Below, one piece after another: positions 1-5,173 of a stretch of 6,297 nucleotides of DNA. The notes below the pieces were generated by a model. It did no database searches. It was not told the origin of the DNA and was given only the letters and a program-made list of their open reading frames with translations. Source of the stretch: Elusimicrobiota bacterium (GTDB lineage Bacteria > Elusimicrobiota > Elusimicrobia > 2-02-FULL-39-32); the NCBI GenBank assembly GCA_023249835.1, contig JAHFBY010000115.1, positions 1 to 6,297 of the forward strand, given 5' to 3'. The translations under genes and the position numbers were made by a program. The first letter of the stretch is position 1, and the number at the start of each line of letters is the position of its first letter.

Positions 1-42
1 CCAATCCTGCCAGGGGTCTATTGAAACTGATACAGAGCGTCG

Positions 43-101
43 CTTCGCTCCGAAGTGGCAGCTTTGATTAAACTGGTGGCAGAATTGATTAAATTACGCA
101 G
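43..101 (+). mobile_element. Relic resembling an IS21-family terminus (end A)
   Basis: Two near-identical units, GTGGCAGctTTGATTAAAct (55-74) and GTGGCAGaaTTGATTAAAtt (76-95), lie head to tail with a 21-bp period, and the block ends in TTACGCAG (94-101). A small hairpin CTTCG-ctc-CGAAG (43-55) precedes it. IS21-family ends are known to carry multiple short direct repeats that bind the transposase, often in a GTGGC...ACGCA style. No istA or istB reading frame is visible, so if this is an IS21 end, the body is outside the window or lost. The assignment rests on pattern resemblance only. Confidence 0.4.
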
Positions 102-330
102 TTTGGGCTTAAAACTTTTGTAAAACGAAATCGGAGAGGGGTGTTTGCGAAGATGTGGAAAAGAATGTTGCGTAGACAAAATTACCCCCCCCCGATTTAA
201 TTTAACCCGTATTTTGCAAAATCCGCATTTAAGCGCAATGGGCGCCATTTACTTTGTCTAAATAGGATACCAAACTGACATAAATTCCATCTAAACAAAA
301 TGTAACATTTTTGTAAATTTTTGGAATGCC
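102..330. other. AT-rich spacer, nothing recognised
   Basis: I see no gene here. Open frames on the minus strand run across the IS-like end relic, have no ribosome binding site and give low-complexity, unfamiliar protein. The stretch contains a run of nine C (185-193) and a short palindrome AAAATG-taa-CATTTT (297-311). Neither has a recognisable role. Confidence 0.5.
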
Positions 331-350
331 TGCTATTGACTGTGCCAGAT
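331..350 (+). repeat. Left copy of 20-bp direct repeat flanking the palindromic element
   Basis: This 20-bp unit (TGCTATTGACTG-t-GCCAGAT) recurs at 780-799 with one mismatch (19 of 20). It directly abuts the left end (TGT) of the 351-772 palindromic element. The pair may be a long target duplication, or sites used to acquire the element. Most transposases make shorter duplications, so the mechanism is open. Confidence 0.75.
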
Positions 351-521
351 TGTTACGGAGCACTAAAACAGGACAAATGGGGGCAGTAAAAGAGGAAATT
401 AAAAAGAAGGGCTCTTCCCGTTTTAGTGTGGGTGAATTTTAATAATTTAGTGACGGTAGCAGGTGTATAAAAAGTTGACATGTTCAGGCTGAAGAATGTA
501 GAGTTGGGGAAAGATATTTCC

Positions 522-648
522 GTAGATAAAATGAATGAGCCAGATACCCGCATAATTATTTAATAAATTAAACGTGGGTTATTCCGATGAGAGATCGGAA
601 CCTATCCACAAAATAATATGGAGGTACTGGCTCATTCATTTTATCTAC
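522..648. repeat. Long central hairpin: 22-bp perfect inverted repeat with inner stems
   Basis: Positions 522-543 and 627-648 are perfect inverted copies (22 bp). After one unpaired base (A544) the pairing continues with TACC (545-548) and GGTA (623-626). Further in, CATAATTATT (551-560) pairs imperfectly with AATAATATG (612-620), GTGG (574-577) pairs with CCAC (606-609), and the tip is TTCCGAT-gagag-ATCGGAA (582-600). The whole 127 bases can therefore fold into one rod. It sits at the centre of the 351-772 palindrome and may be a second element nested in it or its structural core. Confidence 0.8.
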
Positions 649-702
649 AATTTATGGAATTTACCCACACTAATCCGTGAAGACCCCTTTTTTTAGCTGA
701 AC

Positions 703-720
703 GGGCCGCTGAGGCGGCCC
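703..720. repeat. GC-rich hairpin in the right arm only
   Basis: GGGCCGC-tgag-GCGGCCC gives a 7-bp all-GC stem with a 4-base loop. It lies in a block of about 29 bases (696-724) that has only about three counterpart bases in the left arm. No T-run follows directly on either strand, so it is not a convincing intrinsic terminator. Confidence 0.7.
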
Positions 721-779
721 ACCTTGTCCTCTTTTACTGCTCCCCTTTGTCCTGTTTTAATGTGTCGGTACATATTGAC

Positions 780-799
780 TGCTATTGACTGCGCCAGAT
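780..799 (+). repeat. Right copy of 20-bp direct repeat flanking the palindromic element
   Basis: This matches 331-350 at 19 of 20 bases (c instead of t at position 13). Seven bases, TATTGAC (773-779), separate it from the ACA end of the element, and those seven bases repeat part of the unit itself (TATTGAC at 783-789). Confidence 0.75.
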
Positions 800-936
800 A
801 AGTGTAACAAGGAGATGAGTTTTAATACGTGCGGGTTGAGAATGATAGATTGGTATAGTAACCTTTAAGACCATCAAATTTTTGATCGTATAGGACTTGG
901 TCGTAAGAGCCCCTATAACTTAAATTATAATAGAGA
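800..936. other. AT-rich spacer downstream of the XRE gene, nothing recognised
   Basis: No gene or clear terminator is visible. A short palindrome ATCAAA-tt-TTTGAT lies near 873-886. With no run of T behind it, it is not a convincing terminator for the minus-strand operon that ends at 937. Confidence 0.4.
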
Positions 937-1278
937 TTAAGATTTATTCAAGATGCGGGAGTTCCGGGGACAGTGTGCCACGAACCCTGATCCCCTAATT
1001 TTCTTTGGGATTAACTGAGTTGATCTTGGCACTACGGCCAGTTTGCAGCCCAATATCTGGACTAGTTTTTCATAATGGCTCAGGAGATGATCTCTTCCAT
1101 CACTTTCTAATGCGGAGATAAAAGTTTGTTTTATTTTAAGCTGTTTTGCAATACTTTCTTGAGTGATCCCAAGATGTTTGCGCAGGAACGCACATTGTAG
1201 AGGGAGAGGAATTTCTAAAAGAGCCTCCAAAATATTTTTTGATAGTAGGGGAAAATTACTGCGACTTCTAGGCAGCAT
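937..1278 (-). CDS. XRE-family helix-turn-helix protein, likely antitoxin/repressor
   Basis: This is a 113-residue protein whose centre (about residues 28-80) is an XRE/HTH_3 DNA-binding domain. LRKHLGITQESIAKQLKIKQTF (from about residue 32) contains the two HTH helices, and it is followed by ISALE, a helix, and LGCKLAVVP. Such proteins bind operator DNA as dimers and usually act as antitoxin or phage-type repressors. Its ATG (1276-1278) lies inside the last codons of the zinc-finger gene (11-bp overlap) and has no good ribosome site, so translational coupling is likely. MqsA joins a YgiT zinc finger and an XRE domain in one chain; here the same two parts are on separate, overlapping genes. 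The tail after about residue 84 is unlike the family. It is encoded across a block with GGGGACAG (966-973) and CTGATCCCC (987-995), suggesting that an inserted repeat supplied the C-terminus. It could also be a degraded gene. Confidence 0.72.
   Translation of the reverse strand: MLPRSRSNFPLLSKNILEALLEIPLPLQCAFLRKHLGITQESIAKQLKIKQTFISALESDGRDHLLSHYEKLVQILGCKLAVVPRSTQLIPKKIRGSGFVAHCPRNSRILNKS
958..1000. repeat. Possible inserted hairpin repeat in the 3' end of the XRE gene
   Basis: GGGGACAG (966-973) pairs with CTGATCCCC (987-995) with one bulged base and a 13-base loop. Blocks reading 'GTTCCGGGGACAGTGTGCC' look to me like the small repeats spread by Y1/IS200-type transposases, but this is from memory of style, not a match. 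It falls where the protein stops resembling an XRE regulator. Confidence 0.3.
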
Positions 1279-1519
1279 ATTGTTTGACTGGAACTTGAAT
1301 GTGGTTCCTGTTTGGGGTGGTATGGGAGAGAAGTTTTTCTAAGTGTTTGACTACTTCCGCTCGATAATATCTTTCCCCGCATTGTTCGCAAACTCCAGCG
1401 GGAACGTCTTGAATGATGGCAATAATTCGGTTCTGGTGAACTGAAATCTTTTCAACCAGTTTTTCCGATACTTGTCCGCCACAAATACTGCAATCATCAT
1501 ATTCGTAATGGTAGCTCAT
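1268..1519 (-). CDS. YgiT/MqsA-type zinc-finger protein
   Basis: This 83-residue protein has the YgiT-type zinc-finger pattern: C10-x2-C13 near the N-terminus and C44-x2-C47 within VPAGVCEQCGERYY, joined by a beta-rich stretch. Four cysteines in this layout bind one zinc in the N-terminal half of the MqsA antitoxin, the half that contacts the toxin. Stand-alone proteins of this type are usually encoded directly after a DUF4258-type toxin. The start is well supported: AAGGAG (1526-1531, read on the minus strand) lies at a normal distance from the ATG at 1519. The ATG overlaps the TGA of an upstream fragment, so the gene was the second of an operon. The upstream partner is now truncated, while the XRE gene overlaps its 3' end. 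It is probably an orphaned antitoxin or antitoxin half. Confidence 0.85.
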   Translation of the reverse strand: MSYHYEYDDCSICGGQVSEKLVEKISVHQNRIIAIIQDVPAGVCEQCGERYYRAEVVKHLEKLLSHTTPNRNHIQVPVKQYAA

Positions 1520-1602
1520 GGTATTCTCCTTGTATATTCATCAATCCATTTTGCTAGAGCTTGTTGTATCCAGTCGAGAGTGTTAAGGGCGGTATAAAAC
1601 TG
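1516..1602 (-). pseudogene. 3' remnant of a gene upstream of the zinc-finger gene
   Basis: An open frame ending in ...ALNTLDWIQQALAKWIDEYTRRIP terminates with TGA at 1518-1516. It overlaps the ATG of the zinc-finger gene by the classic ATGA arrangement, and it contains that gene's Shine-Dalgarno site. Going upstream, the frame runs into the IS21-like end relic (1612-1662) and then a stop near 1664, with no start codon that has a ribosome site. YgiT-type genes normally follow a toxin gene (often DUF4258), so this is probably the tail of the lost partner. I cannot recognise the family from about 24-29 residues. It may also be chance open frame, but the exact ATGA overlap argues for real coupling. 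Confidence 0.45.
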
Positions 1603-1611
1603 TACCAATAA

Positions 1612-1662
1612 GGGTGGCCGACTTGCTCCGTTTACCCCGGCCGACTTCACCGAAATCCGCAG
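1612..1662 (+). mobile_element. Relic resembling an IS21-family terminus (end B)
   Basis: GGCCGACTT occurs twice with a 23-bp period (1616-1624 and 1639-1647), preceded by GGGT, with the pattern GGCCGACTTGCTCCG...GGCCGACTTCACCGAAATCCGCAG, ending in CCGCAG (1657-1662). IS21-family ends often show GGTGGCC.. units separated by CCG and closing in CGCA. It has the same layout and orientation as end A near position 43-101 but a different sequence, so the two come from different elements. No transposase gene is present. It lies exactly where the gene upstream of the zinc-finger protein breaks off. Confidence 0.5.
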
Positions 1663-1807
1663 CTAACACACCAATCCTTGATCCTTTTATTTCTAATGAT
1701 ATGATAGACGAACAAGTCGTTTCGCAGTTATTTAATCAGCAACATTAAAATTGCAAGGGTATATGGAGGACGCAAAAGTATCGCGCTGGCCAGAGTCAAA
1801 ATAAAAG

Positions 1808-2968
1808 TTACAGCCAATCCTTAATGTTTTTTAAGAAAAATTGCCAGGGGAGGACGCGGATAGGTCCTAAATGATAGGGATGAGGAGAGCTGGATATAAT
1901 GTGGAGGGGAACGTTACTATTATCTTCCCCAAAGGCCCGTAAGCCACTGCAATGAGCCCCGGTAATGGTCGCAGAAGATTTTATTTCAAAGGCGCCAACA
2001 ATTACGCCGCCTCTTTCGATGAGGAGGTCTACCTCTGCGCCATGATTGGTCCGCCAATAAAACATTCTGCACTCGCTCTGCAGGTAACGGGTTTGGCGAT
2101 AAACTTCGAGTAGTACCCATTGCTCAAATAACCGGCCTTTCTGAGCAGGGTTTAGACCTGCCTGCAATTGACGATTGATCGCATTAGTGACCCCGCAATC
2201 AAAAAAATAAAATTTGGAGTGGGCGCTCAACTGCTTGCGCAGGCTTTTACGCCACGGCATCAGTCGAAACCCGATGAGCGTGTCCTCTAAAATATCGTAA
2301 TATCCTTGCACAGTTTTAACCGAAACTTGACAGTCTCTAGCCACCGCAGAGGCGTTTAAAAGATCCCCAAACTGACTACAGGCCAGATCCAAAAATCTGG
2401 AAAAACCGCCTAAGTTTCGAGCTAACCCCTCGCTTTGAATCTCCTCCCGTAAATAAACGTCCACATAAGTTTGTAACAAGTCCTCTTTATCCTTATTTTT
2501 ATCGCAGTTCCAAACTGGCGGGAGCGTCCCATAATGGAGACAATCCTCCAAAGAAAACCTGTCTCCAAGCTCTGCAAAAATCAGAGGGAAAAGAAATCGT
2601 TGACGGGCGCGTCCGGCCAAAAGGTTGGCGCCCCCCCGCTTTAACTTGCGCGTACTTGATCCAGTTAAAATGAACTGGCAGGTGGAACCTTGCATTAGCG
2701 CCTGCACTTCATTGAGCAATTCCGGCAACCTCTGCACTTCGTCAATAAAGATCGTTTTTATTTCCCCACGCTTTATTTTATCCGCAGCCTGCTTTCTGAA
2801 AAGCGAGGGATCTTTGGAATAGGCGAAGAAGAGGTCATTTTGAAGCAGGTTAACAACCCAAACAGATTTAGGATAGAGGTTTTGAATCAAAGTGCTCTTA
2901 CCAGTTTGTCGAGGCCCAAATAAAAAGAAAGATTGCTTCTCAGGAAGGGAAACAATTCTATGTATCAT
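1808..2968 (-). CDS. AAA_14-family ATPase with C-terminal DUF4143 domain
   Basis: This 386-residue protein has the standard two-part layout of the family. The N-terminal AAA+ ATPase shows Walker A GPRQTGKST (18-26), Walker B IFIDEVQ (73-79), a sensor-like LTGSS (101-105) and the typical AGRARQRFLFPLIFAEL segment (118-134). A helical or winged-helix part follows (about 165-235), and then DUF4143 (about 250-375). The latter has a PD-(D/E)XK-like set: FEQWVLLE (281-288), EVDLLIE (312-318, with D314) and FEIKSS (E328, K330). All key residues are present, so it looks intact. Family length is about 370-430. These proteins are very common in multiple copies in anaerobes and environmental bacteria, and their role is unsettled. 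It is transcribed alone from a strong promoter that leaves almost no leader. The only upstream signal, GGAGT directly against the ATG, is too close to act as a normal ribosome site. Confidence 0.92.
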   Translation of the reverse strand: MIHRIVSLPEKQSFFLFGPRQTGKSTLIQNLYPKSVWVVNLLQNDLFFAYSKDPSLFRKQAADKIKRGEIKTIFIDEVQRLPELLNEVQALMQGSTCQFILTGSSTRKLKRGGANLLAGRARQRFLFPLIFAELGDRFSLEDCLHYGTLPPVWNCDKNKDKEDLLQTYVDVYLREEIQSEGLARNLGGFSRFLDLACSQFGDLLNASAVARDCQVSVKTVQGYYDILEDTLIGFRLMPWRKSLRKQLSAHSKFYFFDCGVTNAINRQLQAGLNPAQKGRLFEQWVLLEVYRQTRYLQSECRMFYWRTNHGAEVDLLIERGGVIVGAFEIKSSATITGAHCSGLRAFGEDNSNVPLHIISSSPHPYHLGPIRVLPWQFFLKNIKDWL

Positions 2969-2976
2969 ACTCCAAT

Positions 2977-3005
2977 AATATACGTTAAAATTGTATGAAT
3001 GTCAA
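2977..3005 (-). promoter_or_regulatory. Sigma70-type promoter of the AAA ATPase gene
   Basis: Read on the minus strand, TTGACA (3005-3000) is followed after exactly 17 bp by TATATT (2982-2977). Transcription would start near 2970, only two or three bases before the ATG at 2968, so the mRNA would be essentially leaderless. Confidence 0.7.
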
Positions 3006-3143
3006 TGAATATACAGTATAAAGATTCTTCTTGATCCTCAAACTCCTGCATTAGAGGCTTGAGTAACTAAATAGCACTACTGCGTTAAGTATCCTGCTGT
3101 TGAATTCTACTATGATGGACTTGAGCGATGTTTCGGGGCTGGT

Positions 3144-3175
3144 TCACATCGCAGTCGCGCTGCACTGCGATGTGA
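3144..3175. repeat. 12-bp perfect inverted repeat (hairpin) downstream of the RelE-type toxin gene
   Basis: TCACATCGCAGT (3144-3155) and ACTGCGATGTGA (3164-3175) are perfect inverted copies separated by 8 bases. The hairpin lies 28 bp past the toxin stop on the minus strand. No T-run follows on either strand, so it is not a typical intrinsic terminator. It could be an operator, an RNA 3'-end stabiliser or a recombination site. The rest of 2969-3202 shows nothing except the ATPase promoter. Confidence 0.8.
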
Positions 3176-3202
3176 TAGACGATCAACTGTAAGGGGATGG
3201 TA

Positions 3203-3496
3203 CTAGCAATCCTTTAAAAATTGTTTAATTTCATCATGAGATCCTGTGAATCCATAGATAATCAGGTCTCCTTTCCAAAATATTAATATTCGATCTGAAA
3301 GAGTAGAGCGAAATTCCCAAATAGTGCTGCGCAACCTCTTTAGCCCCAAACCTGGGGACGGTGGCTCTTCCTCAAATAAGCATTTTTCAAAAGTTTGAAT
3401 TGCCTCATAGATATGGCGTTGTCGTTTTTTATCTTTTAATTTCTTAAAACTGCGGTCAAATGAAGGTTTGTAATTAAATCTCACAGTAAATCCCAC
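3203..3496 (-). CDS. RelE/ParE-superfamily toxin
   Basis: This small basic protein (97 residues from the GTG at 3496) has the RelE/ParE fold pattern. It begins with a strand and helix, [29 protein letters not shown], followed by [35 protein letters not shown] (about residues 49-83) and the closing [10 protein letters not shown]. This is the arrangement of ribosome-dependent mRNA interferases such as RelE, YafQ and HigB. The conserved IWEFR and GSHDEI segments are intact, so activity is plausible. It follows the AbrB-type antitoxin gene by 12 bp and shares its promoter. The start is uncertain: the GTG at 3496 has no clear ribosome site, whereas an in-frame GTG at 3484 is preceded by GTGGGA six bases upstream. 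That start would give 93 residues beginning MRFNYKPSF, which fits the family well. Low initiation fits the usual toxin/antitoxin ratio control. Confidence 0.85.
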   Translation of the reverse strand: MGFTVRFNYKPSFDRSFKKLKDKKRQRHIYEAIQTFEKCLFEEEPPSPGLGLKRLRSTIWEFRSTLSDRILIFWKGDLIIYGFTGSHDEIKQFLKDC

Positions 3497-3508
3497 GTTT
3501 TAATGGCT

Positions 3509-3787
3509 TTAGGATTTTAACATCAAACGTTTAAGATGAGCTTTTGATTTTTTATGTGAATTGTAAGTTTTGCCATCCTTTGCCATGAATGTGGCGGTTA
3601 TTTTTATCCATTCCTCACGGGTGAATGGATCATGCGTAGGGCCAATTTCTGCTCTATACACAGAAACCCTGGAACCGTCTATGAGGAACCCAATTTGGTC
3701 GCCCTGTTTCACGTTGAGGATGTTCCGCACATTTTTGGGAAGTGTTACTTGAGCTTTAACGCCAAGCGTGGAAACGAAAGTTTGCAT
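3509..3787 (-). CDS. AbrB/MazE-type (SpoVT-AbrB) antitoxin
   Basis: This is a 92-residue protein. Its N-terminal half is a swapped-hairpin AbrB DNA-binding domain: STLGVKAQVTLPKNVRNILN followed by VKQGDQIGFLIDGSRVSVYR (residues 6-45). The C-terminal half (about 50-92) is basic and probably disordered until it wraps the toxin. The start is firm: AAAAGGAG (3800-3793 on the minus strand) precedes the ATG at 3787 at a normal distance. It is the first gene of the pair with the RelE-type toxin. AbrB-type antitoxins are best known with MazF or with YhaV (PrlF-YhaV, where YhaV is a RelE relative), so this is a PrlF/YhaV-like or mixed pairing. It probably represses its own promoter. Confidence 0.88.
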   Translation of the reverse strand: MQTFVSTLGVKAQVTLPKNVRNILNVKQGDQIGFLIDGSRVSVYRAEIGPTHDPFTREEWIKITATFMAKDGKTYNSHKKSKAHLKRLMLKS

Positions 3788-3792
3788 ATGAA

Positions 3793-3816
3793 CTCCTTTT
3801 ATTACCTATAGTTAGG
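3793..3816 (-). promoter_or_regulatory. Ribosome site and inverted repeat in the leader of the AbrB/RelE operon
   Basis: AAAAGGAG (3800-3793) is the ribosome site for the antitoxin start at 3787. Just upstream, CCTA-tagt-TAGG (3805-3816) is a short inverted repeat. Its TAGGA-T/A unit (3813-3820) recurs at the -10 (TAGGATAA, from 3830), a 17-bp offset. These repeated TAGG boxes are a candidate operator for the AbrB-type antitoxin. Confidence 0.45.
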
Positions 3817-3830
3817 AATATCTTACAAAT

Positions 3831-3859
3831 AGGATAACATGGATTTAATGGCATGTCAA
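3831..3859 (-). promoter_or_regulatory. Sigma70-type promoter of the AbrB/RelE-type operon
   Basis: Read on the minus strand, TTGACA (3859-3854) is followed after exactly 17 bp by TATCCT (3836-3831). Transcription would start near 3824, giving a leader of about 37 bases with the ribosome site in it. Confidence 0.7.
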
Positions 3860-4005
3860 TTACTTTTAAAGTTATAAAATAGTTGGTTTAATCCAGTTAT
3901 TGTTGCATAACGCAAAGGATAGCGGCTTGGATGGATGCGGTACAAAATGATTTTAACCACTTTTCTTGATTCAGGATCAATGAATGAGTTAAACTACTTT
4001 AAGTT

Positions 4006-5172
4006 ATGAACAAAATTCGCGTGGTGCACCATTCCAACCAATTAGGTCTGGGCGGCACAGAAAAAGTAATGCAGCTCTTTTGTAAATATTTGGACAAAGA
4101 GCGTTTTGATGTTTATGCCCTGGCTCCAAAGTATCCTGTGGCTAGATACAAACTTTGGATCAATGGCGTTAAATCATTCTTGGGCCAGACTAAAGCGCGA
4201 GAACGGGCCGAACGTTACAAATTAAACCACGCGCGCGCCCCCGTCTTTACAGAAATTTTGGGTCTTGATAAAGTAATCCTTTATCAGCCGCAGGAACTGG
4301 CTGGGATCATGCGCAAGATTAAACCGCATATTTTGCACGTGCACCATTCAGGCGTTTCTGACCCGCCTTTAAACCAGCCGGAAATCGTGGACCCTATTCC
4401 TCTGCTTTTTACGGTTAATATGTTTGGCTATCAGGGTAAGCCTGAACACCAGCGCAAACTCACGCGCATCATTTTTCCTTCGCAATGGCTTAAAGAAATG
4501 GGCGCGCCTTGGTCTAAGAAGGATCCGCGCTGCACTCTGCTTTATTGCCCCATTGAAAAGCCGGCCACGGAACAGAACCTGCGCTCTGAACTTGGAATTG
4601 ACCCGCAAACCTTTGTCATTGGCCGCATCGGACGCAACGCGGACGACATCTATGACCCTATCTCTCTGCGCGCTTATAAGGAAATTGAGTCAGACCTTAC
4701 CTTGTTTTTAGCCGTGGCTCCCCCGCCGCGCATGAAGGCGGACGCCCAGGCTTTTGGAATTCGGCGTATCCGCTACTTAGAGCCCACAGTGGATGAGCTC
4801 TATTTAAGCAAGTTCTATAATACGTTGGACGCTTTTGCGCACGCTCGGCTGGACGGTGAAACCTTTGGCTGCGTCATAGCGGAGGCGATGATGCACAGTC
4901 TCCCCATTCTCACCCATCGTTCGCATGTTCGCAACTCGCAGTTGGAGCTGGTGGACGATTCGTGTGGTTTTATAACTAATCAAAACGATTGGCAAGCTTA
5001 TGCCAAGGCGTTGTTGCAGTTAAGGGATCATCCTTCAGAGCGAAAGCAGATGGGAAAAAATGCATTGGCCAAAGCGCTTAAATTTTATGAAGCAGGAACC
5101 ATCACTCAAAAATTAGAAGAGATGTATTTAGAAGAATTACAAAAAAAAGGAATCTACCAGCGGAGGTTTTAG
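4006..5172 (+). CDS. GT-B glycosyltransferase (GT4-like, glycosyl transferase group 1)
   Basis: This 388-residue protein looks like a cytoplasmic retaining glycosyltransferase that moves a sugar from a nucleotide-sugar donor to an acceptor, such as a surface glycan or glycolipid. The N-terminal Rossmann half has HHSNQLGLGGTEKVMQLFCKYLDKERFDVYALA (8-40), with the donor/acceptor loop LGLGGTE, and PHILHVHHSGVSDPP (107-121). The C-terminal half has FVIGRIGR (203-210) and the diagnostic E-x7-E motif E285-TFGCVIA-E293, followed by GLP-like SLPILTH (298-304). Both halves are complete and the length is normal (about 360-400). No signal peptide or membrane helix is seen. The start ATG at 4006 is preceded by an in-frame TAA and has only a weak ribosome site. 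The substrate cannot be told from sequence. It shares an operon with the CoA-binding protein, whose ribosome site lies inside its 3' end. Confidence 0.85.
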   Translation: MNKIRVVHHSNQLGLGGTEKVMQLFCKYLDKERFDVYALAPKYPVARYKLWINGVKSFLGQTKARERAERYKLNHARAPVFTEILGLDKVILYQPQELAGIMRKIKPHILHVHHSGVSDPPLNQPEIVDPIPLLFTVNMFGYQGKPEHQRKLTRIIFPSQWLKEMGAPWSKKDPRCTLLYCPIEKPATEQNLRSELGIDPQTFVIGRIGRNADDIYDPISLRAYKEIESDLTLFLAVAPPPRMKADAQAFGIRRIRYLEPTVDELYLSKFYNTLDAFAHARLDGETFGCVIAEAMMHSLPILTHRSHVRNSQLELVDDSCGFITNQNDWQAYAKALLQLRDHPSERKQMGKNALAKALKFYEAGTITQKLEEMYLEELQKKGIYQRRF

Positions 5173-5173
5173 A
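5162..5173 (+). promoter_or_regulatory. Ribosome site of the CoA-binding protein gene
   Basis: GGAGG (5162-5166) lies seven bases before the ATG at 5174, inside the last codons of the glycosyltransferase gene. The glycosyltransferase stop (5170-5172) and this start are separated by one base, which supports translational coupling in one operon. Confidence 0.75.

Larger units (their letters stand above)
351..772. mobile_element. Nested palindromic, MITE-like (foldback) element with TGT...ACA ends
   Basis: The left and right arms are inverted copies of each other. Positions 364-396 match the reverse complement of 727-759 at 31 of 33 bases. Positions 423-438 match the reverse complement of 658-673 at 15 of 16. 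The stretch between these (about 400-422 against 674-697) is recognisably similar. The outermost bases are TGTTAC (351-356) and GGTACA (767-772). Each arm carries two copies of a TAAAACAGGACA/TAAAAGAGGA-type motif (364-376 and 387-396; mirrored at 724-736 and 747-759), as in multi-repeat ends of IS21- or IS481-like elements. There is no transposase gene. The arms are unequal: the left has about 80 extra bases (439-521) and the right has a GC-rich hairpin block (696-724). The most likely reading is a non-autonomous element; a large structured RNA or recombination site is possible. Confidence 0.65.

Noticed and set aside
18..248. 76-codon open frame on the minus strand
   Set aside because: It crosses the IS21-like end relic and the C9 run, has no ribosome site and gives an unfamiliar, low-complexity protein.
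475..480. TTGACA inside the palindromic element as a promoter
   Set aside because: No acceptable -10 lies at 16-18 bp (only TGTAGA), and no gene follows it.
353..553. 66-codon open frame on the minus strand
   Set aside because: It lies within the left arm and centre of the palindromic element, so it is repeat structure rather than coding sequence.
703..720. GC-rich hairpin as an intrinsic terminator
   Set aside because: No T-run directly follows on either strand, and no gene ends nearby.
351..772. Integron attC or retron-like RNA as the explanation for the palindrome
   Set aside because: No integrase-type core sites (GTTRRRY/RYYYAAC) and no reverse transcriptase gene in the window; the arms look like transposon ends.
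3112..3192. 26-codon plus-strand open frame between the ATPase and the RelE-type toxin
   Set aside because: Very short, no clear ribosome site, and it is mostly the 12-bp inverted repeat.
3966..4000. TTGATT-N17-TTAAAC as the glycosyltransferase promoter
   Set aside because: The -10 is poor (no T at the last position, C instead), so the operon's promoter could not be placed with confidence.
4369..4711. Open frames on both strands inside the glycosyltransferase gene
   Set aside because: They are shadows of the clear glycosyltransferase frame with its E-x7-E motif.
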